A stretch of DNA of 64,000 bases. Source: Exophiala sp. HKRS030. Taxonomy: Eukaryota > Ascomycota > Eurotiomycetes > Chaetothyriales > Herpotrichiellaceae. The stretch's first letter is position 1. Each line of letters opens with the position of its first letter. A program made the position numbers and the translations under genes. The stretch spans positions 5,025,665-5,089,664 of the forward strand of contig JAHWDD010000003.1 of NCBI GenBank assembly GCA_023897205.1. The letters run 5' to 3'. The notes under the pieces were generated by a model. It was not told the origin of the DNA and ran no database searches. It saw only the letters and a program-made list of their open reading frames with translations. Shown here piece by piece: positions 59,119-64,000 of this stretch.

Positions 59119-60555
59119 ATGATGGAGCAACATTCAGACAACAATAAGGGCTCTCACAAGGCATGTGACGCCAAAAGTTCGAATTCTGTCGCTCAGAGGT
59201 TCTTCGAAAATGCCGGGGCCCAACGCGTGAACACAGACGCACACATTTTTAGCCGTCTCAAGATTCAACATTCAGGCATCCATATCACTGTTGTTCCCGA
59301 ATGGAACAGCAATTTAAAAGCCTACGCAGCCACAGGTAATGCCAGTATTGAATCGGCACAAAGCGACTCAAATTACTGGCCCGATTCACTGAAATGGACC
59401 TTATTTATGCCACCTCTCAAACGTCTCGACGGAGGCAATGGGGTGGTGGCGGAAGAGGCCTTCTTCGAATCTTACCTGTACAAATGGCAGAACATGACTT
59501 TTCTAGTCTACCTTGTCGACGGCCGTGACGGTACAGAGGCCTGGCCTCAGACCCGCAACCAGTACATTCTAGGCGACAAGTCTGCCGTTGAGACATTGAT
59601 TGCAACAGTCGGTCGTTGGCAAGCATCACTTCACGATGAAGTCTGGGTCTTCGAGGGATACTGGTACAAAGATTCCCAGCTGTACGAAAGCGTCATGAAA
59701 TCACGATGGGAAGACGTCATCCTCGACGAAGGCATGAAAAAAGACCTCGTCGAGCTTGTCGACCGATTCTTCAGCTCTCGCGAACAATATCACCGTCTTC
59801 GCGTACCGTGGAAACGAGGTGTCATCTTCTACGGTCCCCCAGGGAATGGCAAGACACTCTCGATCAAAGCGACCATGCGGACTCTGTACAAACGCATCCC
59901 ATCCATTCCGACCCTTTACGTCAAGCTGCTCCTGAACCAGTTCAGCATTGAGAGCGTGTTTACCATGGCACGACGAGAGGCGCCGTGTTATTTGGTGTTT
60001 GAAGATCTCGACAGTCTCGTCACCGACGAACTGCGCAGTTTCTTCCTCAACGCCGTGGATGGAGTGTCTGAAAACGAAGGCGTGTTCATGATAGGAAGCA
60101 CAAACCACATCGATCGTCTTGACCCCGGCATTGCAAAGCGGCCGTCTCGATTTGATCGGAAGTTCCTGTTCCCCAACCCAAACTTTGACGAGAGGGTGCA
60201 GTACTGCCAGTATTGGCAGAAGAAATTGAGCGACAATAAGGACGTTGAGTTCCCGGATGCAATTTGTCCAGCAGCAGCGAAGCTCACGGATGGGTTCTCG
60301 TTTGCGTACATTCAAGAGACGTTCGTGACCGCGTTGTTGTCTATCGCGAGAGATCCCGACGGTGGCGAGCGAATGGACACTAATGAGGTAGACGACTTGC
60401 AGGATGCTTGGGATATGATTGACCTGGTGGACGGACAGATGATCAAGACAAGCAAAGAGAAGGGCTTAGACGATTATGTCCTTTGGCGGAACTTGAAACA
60501 CCAGATTGAGCTGTTGAGGAAAGAGATTGATGATGACGATGATTCGAGGGATTGA
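59119..60555 (+). CDS. AAA-family ATPase, Bcs1-like clade
   Basis: Single-exon 478-residue AAA ATPase. The first in-frame ATG is 59119 (MMEQHSDNNKGSHKACDAKS). Residues 1-200 form a fungal N-domain without a membrane helix. The AAA module has Walker A YGPPGNGKTLSIK (GPPGNGKT at 239-246), Walker B CYLVFEDLDSL at about 290 with the ED order found in Bcs1 rather than the usual DE, the second region of homology STNHIDRLDPGIAKRPSRFDRKF with arginine fingers, and a C-terminal helical lid. Fungi carry many such paralogues with unknown clients. Bcs1 itself has an N-terminal transmembrane helix and targeting signal, which I do not see, so a mitochondrial Rieske-protein role is not supported. It follows the SET-MYND gene by 214 bp on the same strand. 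Confidence 0.85.
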   Translation: MMEQHSDNNKGSHKACDAKSSNSVAQRFFENAGAQRVNTDAHIFSRLKIQHSGIHITVVPEWNSNLKAYAATGNASIESAQSDSNYWPDSLKWTLFMPPLKRLDGGNGVVAEEAFFESYLYKWQNMTFLVYLVDGRDGTEAWPQTRNQYILGDKSAVETLIATVGRWQASLHDEVWVFEGYWYKDSQLYESVMKSRWEDVILDEGMKKDLVELVDRFFSSREQYHRLRVPWKRGVIFYGPPGNGKTLSIKATMRTLYKRIPSIPTLYVKLLLNQFSIESVFTMARREAPCYLVFEDLDSLVTDELRSFFLNAVDGVSENEGVFMIGSTNHIDRLDPGIAKRPSRFDRKFLFPNPNFDERVQYCQYWQKKLSDNKDVEFPDAICPAAAKLTDGFSFAYIQETFVTALLSIARDPDGGERMDTNEVDDLQDAWDMIDLVDGQMIKTSKEKGLDDYVLWRNLKHQIELLRKEIDDDDDSRD

Positions 60556-61464
60556 AATGGCTTGATGCATATTGTGCCTTGTTTCGAGTACCCTCCATAA
60601 GAACAATATGATAGAGACATTGGTTGGTTGTTTGAAGGACTACCGGACTTATGGGTTATACCGACTGTATCTTTGTCGTCGAAACCAAAGACACTAAACC
60701 TTGAGTGCATATGTATTCCAGTCGTCAGTATTTATCCGCTGCCCTCCCACTCCCACATCATCTCTCTGTAAAGGCGTGGAGGAGGAACCGGGTGTAGGCC
60801 GAAAGGCGCAGGTACCGTGCTAGGCGTCAAGGAGAGCCATGGTTGCGGTTGGCGCACAAGGAGTCATTTCATCGTTGAATGGGAAAGGCCAGGTGGGCGA
60901 CTTGCAGATATATCTGATACGAAGGCGTCCAGGAAGTCAGTAATGGGATTTCTTGAATCATGAGTGAGAATGACCGCGATTCAGACCAAAGAACGATTCA
61001 CAACGGGCTGGGTTGAATTACGGCGATGCACACAATACATGGGGTGCAGTATGGCGCAATGCAAGCCTTTCCATTGACTGGCATTTTTCGAATTCAGTCC
61101 TCGTTTCTTCAAATATTCCCTCAATTTACACAGAATGAGTTTCAAGGCATCAAATCGTGTCTCATGAGACCAGGCATGCAATGTGATTTTGGCATCGTAT
61201 GCCCTGCGGCCGTGCAACAGCCGTCGATGCTCGATGGAAGCAGATCTATTTCTATGCATACCACTACCTATCTAAGGACCAAGGTCTCACATTACAGATC
61301 CGATATATCTATCTCTTTTCCAACCCAGAAATTGGAATACCAGATGCTTATACTCTCCGAACACTACGCTAATCATGAATGATGATATCCGCTGATATAC
61401 AGAAATGCAACGCTGAAATTGACAGATGTTCCGCCTCTTGTGGCCACAACCAAGATTCACATCC
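60556..61464. other. intergenic between convergent genes, no gene seen
   Basis: About 0.9 kb between the AAA ATPase and DUF1275 stops, so both ends are 3' flanks. No coding pattern or repeat was found. Confidence 0.5.
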
Positions 61465-62422
61465 TCACACAGAAACTTGGGCCACTTTCGGCTTCTCAGC
61501 CCCGTTGAATAAGAACATTATCGTCACCATAAGCTTACCAGCCGCAGACAGCAATAAAGCTGCCTCACTTCCAACTACGCGATAGATGTACGCACCGAAG
61601 AAGCCGCCTGAAACGAGAGCCGCAAGGAAACTGGCACGTCTTGTCCGAGGTCTGTTCCTCAAAGCGAGCAGGTTCTTGTCGATGAGCAAATCGACCCAAG
61701 CCGCCGTGGCCATGGCCGTACTGATTTCTGTCATACTCAAACTCCGACTCAGCACGACCTGGCTTCCTGCCGCGAACGCCAACAACCCGATTATAATGAC
61801 CGTGTGTGTACCCTCGACGTGAACACCATAACTGTATTGCAGTGCTGCCGCGATAAAGATCAACCCTGTCTGGAAGAAGTTGCAGGATACGATCCAAGCA
61901 CGGTTTCGAGGTCCAATTATATGACTCAGTTGGCCTGTAATGTATCCTGCGAGGAGAAAGCAGCCGAGACTCATACCGATGTTGGCGGTGATGAACAGGT
62001 CATGTGTAGCTTCAGGTAGGATGACGGCCATTGCGAGCATGACGGTATTTCCTTTTTGTTCTTATCAGCCTGGAGCGAGTGTCTTGGGGACATGAGATTG
62101 CCAACTTGCCCGTCTGGTTAGATGCGAAACAGTGATAGTCTGGGAACGTGGTCACATCTTGAATGCCGGTGCAGAAGGTTACGATGAGGAGCTCGATTTC
62201 AGCAAATAGGTCGACTCGGATGGGACTGGAGAGGTGCGTGCGCAGACGACTGAATTTCGAAGCCGACTGTTTCACCTGGATTTGTGTATTTGGGTGGCTA
62301 TCGGACTGCTGTCCTTTCGCCTGCGCTAGATCATCAAGGTTTATCTTTTCGGAAATTGGAACATTGTCTTCTTCTGGTGTGACGACACTGACGACGACAG
62401 TGTCAGGTGTCTCTGTGGCCAT
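61465..62422 (-). CDS. DUF1275 (YoaK-type) membrane protein
   Basis: 299-residue protein: a soluble, acidic N-terminus of about 75 residues (MATETPDTVVVSVVTPEEDN), then DUF1275 with about six membrane helices (VDLFAEIELLIVTFCTGIQD, DYHCFASNQTGNTVML, NIGMSLGCFLLAGYITGQLS, AWIVSCNFFQTGLIFIAAAL, IIIGLLAFAAGSQVVLSRSL, LVSGGFFGAYIYRVVGSEAA). FASNQTGN is the family's best-conserved motif and spans the intron. Exons 62422-62110 and 62051-61465. The intron (62052-62109) starts GCAAGT and ends AAAAAG: only a GC donor keeps the conserved reading. Function of the family is unknown; transport or membrane sensing is possible. Confidence 0.88.
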
Positions 62423-63416
62423 GTTCAAGGGAATTTTGGTAGTGAGGGAATGTATTGAGACAAAGGAAACATGGGCGAAAAATCACTCACCACACGAAAA
62501 AACGGCATCCGAAGGTCTTTAAAGCAAGGGCGGGCGAAAAGCTGGTGGTCAGTCGGGCACCATCGTGTCCGTGTCCACTTTGCGGTGTCTCGATCAAGAC
62601 GCCGGACCCTCGGGGACTGGGGATGACGGCCTATATTACTGCCCAAATCAAGGGATCCGTGGAGAGCAGTATTTTTTTAGCCGACGAGCCGGAGCCCAGC
62701 AACATACGAGGTACTCCGAACACCACCATCCATAACCCACCAATAAGTCCCTCCATCTGCAGCAAATTGGGACAGAATCAGGCAATTATTTCCATGTGGA
62801 GTTTTGCAGCCGCCATGCTGCCCATAGTCCTTTGGTAATCAAGTCTTGAGAGTTCTTCTTCGTTAATCTTGTCTAGGCCGCATCTCGCGAATATTCAGAT
62901 TAATATCATTTGAAGCAAAGGGACTCTTGCCATCGGACCACCAAATCCGTGCACGCTTTGGCACCGCTTCACCCACGCCGCGTATGGGTATGATCCGAGA
63001 ATGCCCGGCACACACGACAACACACTCCTTTCACATTCTAGCGACTTTCCTAAGGTATACTACGACCCACTGAGCTAATCAAATTGCAGCTATCAGTCAC
63101 GTTTCCAGCATTCTAACTTGACATCAAGCAATGCCTCCTGGGAGCTGTCGGAGCTGGAAAATCGACACTCGGATATCGGTGCCGAGATCCGAGACTTGAC
63201 TGCCTGGCTACACTTTTCCCGGTTCTCGCTCCAAGGCTCGTGTCATGGGGACGGCCAGTGTGGCAAGTGAGGGAAGGAAGAGTCTCTTGAAGATCTTGGC
63301 CCGACACGGAACAAATTATTAAACAAGTTCAAAAAGTCATTGCTGTATTCATTCGCGACAATCATTACGACAGACCAGATTCCTGCACTCATCTCACAAA
63401 GGCTGAATCAAATCAA
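62423..63416. other. intergenic, no gene seen
   Basis: About 1 kb containing the DUF1275 promoter and the 3' flank of the MFS gene. No coding pattern. Confidence 0.5.
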
Positions 63417-64000
63417 TCAACCAGTAAACTTGCTTCGCGCTCTCAACTGCGCGCCAAAATGATAAAGGCCATGCATGCCGATGATTCCAATCACCGACAA
63501 TCCCACCACCAGCGACACCCCCTTCGAGATGCCGAGATTGACATACATTTGTCGTGAGAATTGTACAAACGCCGCTGCAGTCATGGACCTGGTGAAGTCA
63601 TTGGCAGCAAACAGCGAAGCGACGTAACGAGGGTACGCCAATGCGACATAGCACACTATGCTCTGGAACATCCAAAATGATGTAGCACAAAAGATGGCAA
63701 CGCCGACGGTCGGAGTGATCCAGTGGATGTCTTCACGAGCTGTCCAAGCAAAGATCAGCAGTCCGACGGGCAGACCCCAAGCGCCGACAAAGCCAGGCAG
63801 AAGCCACTGTTCTTGCTGTACTGGCTCGCCTTTCTGCTCGTGATACTTTTTGGCTCTTGGGATGAAGACCCGTCGAAGGTAAAGGTAATAGCACACGACG
63901 GCAAACATACAACCGACGACAATGTTGGTGAAGATCAGACCCATGGCTCCTAGGGACATCTTGTATGTGCCAAGATACACAAGAGGGAACGCCTCGAAGA
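63417..64000 (-). CDS. MFS transporter, drug/polyamine:H+ antiporter type (C-terminal part, runs off right edge)
   Basis: About 194 codons of the C-terminal half, stop TGA at 63419-63417; the open frame continues to base 64000 (FEAFPLVYLGTYKMSLGAMG), so the 5' part is outside. Features are those of DHA1-type fungal antiporters: EAFPLVY at the edge of helix 7, VCYYLYLRRVFIPRAKK, EQWLLPGFVGAWGLPVGLLI, FAWTAREDIHWITPTVG, YPRYVASLFAANDFTRSMTA and a final helix GVSLVVGLSVIGIIGMHGLY. The conserved WI-TP-G and AND-RS-A patterns are diagnostic. The substrate may be drugs, polyamines or small toxic compounds. Confidence 0.88.
   Translation of the reverse strand, partial: FEAFPLVYLGTYKMSLGAMGLIFTNIVVGCMFAVVCYYLYLRRVFIPRAKKYHEQKGEPVQQEQWLLPGFVGAWGLPVGLLIFAWTAREDIHWITPTVGVAIFCATSFWMFQSIVCYVALAYPRYVASLFAANDFTRSMTAAAFVQFSRQMYVNLGISKGVSLVVGLSVIGIIGMHGLYHFGAQLRARSKFTG

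Overview
The window is nuclear DNA of a filamentous ascomycete (Pezizomycotina; probably Eurotiomycetes, which is inference). The evidence is short 45-125 bp introns with GT..AG ends and CTRAC-like branch sites, monocistronic genes on both strands, and fungal-type proteins: a Met1-type siroheme synthase, a fungal GT90 glycosyltransferase, a Whi5/Nrm1-like repressor, Bms1 and Elp3. I support 22 protein-coding genes, two of them cut by the window edges. Most needed exon-by-exon reconstruction, and every reconstructed coding length is a multiple of three.

Layout: 1-5.6 kb holds a GH1 beta-glucosidase (partial, minus), a GPH-type sugar/H+ symporter (minus) and a tiny four-exon gene for the V-ATPase V0 subunit f (plus). 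5.9-14.1 kb holds succinyl-CoA ligase alpha (minus), ELP3, the siroheme synthase MET1 and a short-chain dehydrogenase (all plus). 15-19.7 kb holds a secreted ascorbate-oxidase-like multicopper oxidase and a GT90 glycosyltransferase with a hidden last exon. 20.5-31 kb is housekeeping: PP2A scaffold subunit A (minus) divergent from phenylalanyl-tRNA synthetase beta, and ribosomal protein S3 (minus) divergent from a ten-exon Ded1-like DEAD-box helicase. 33.0-34.8 kb is an APC-family GABA/amino-acid permease.

34.8-46.3 kb is an 11.5 kb stretch with no intact gene. It holds what look like decayed coding relics: a coiled-coil protein relic followed 43 bp later, on the same strand, by a longer relic full of stops, then more scattered pieces, plus a short block of about 70% GC. 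I could not identify the family. The tight same-strand packing is unlike the host genes and suggests an old mobile or virus-like insertion, but this is inference.

46.3-49.8 kb carries a cytochrome P450 and a short-chain dehydrogenase in tandem on the minus strand, each with a good TATA box, suggesting a small inducible catabolic or secondary-metabolic pair. 51-60.6 kb carries a Whi5/Nrm1-like G1/S repressor, the 1180-residue ribosome-assembly GTPase Bms1, a SET-MYND protein divergent from it, and a Bcs1-like AAA ATPase. 61.5-64 kb has a DUF1275 membrane protein whose intron appears to be of the rare GC-AG type, and the C-terminal part of an MFS drug/polyamine-type transporter running off the right edge.

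A 9-bp word, TACTCCGTA/TACGGAGTA, occurs nine times, always between genes. The promoter of the siroheme synthase carries paired GATA sites and a CCAAT box, fitting nitrogen control.
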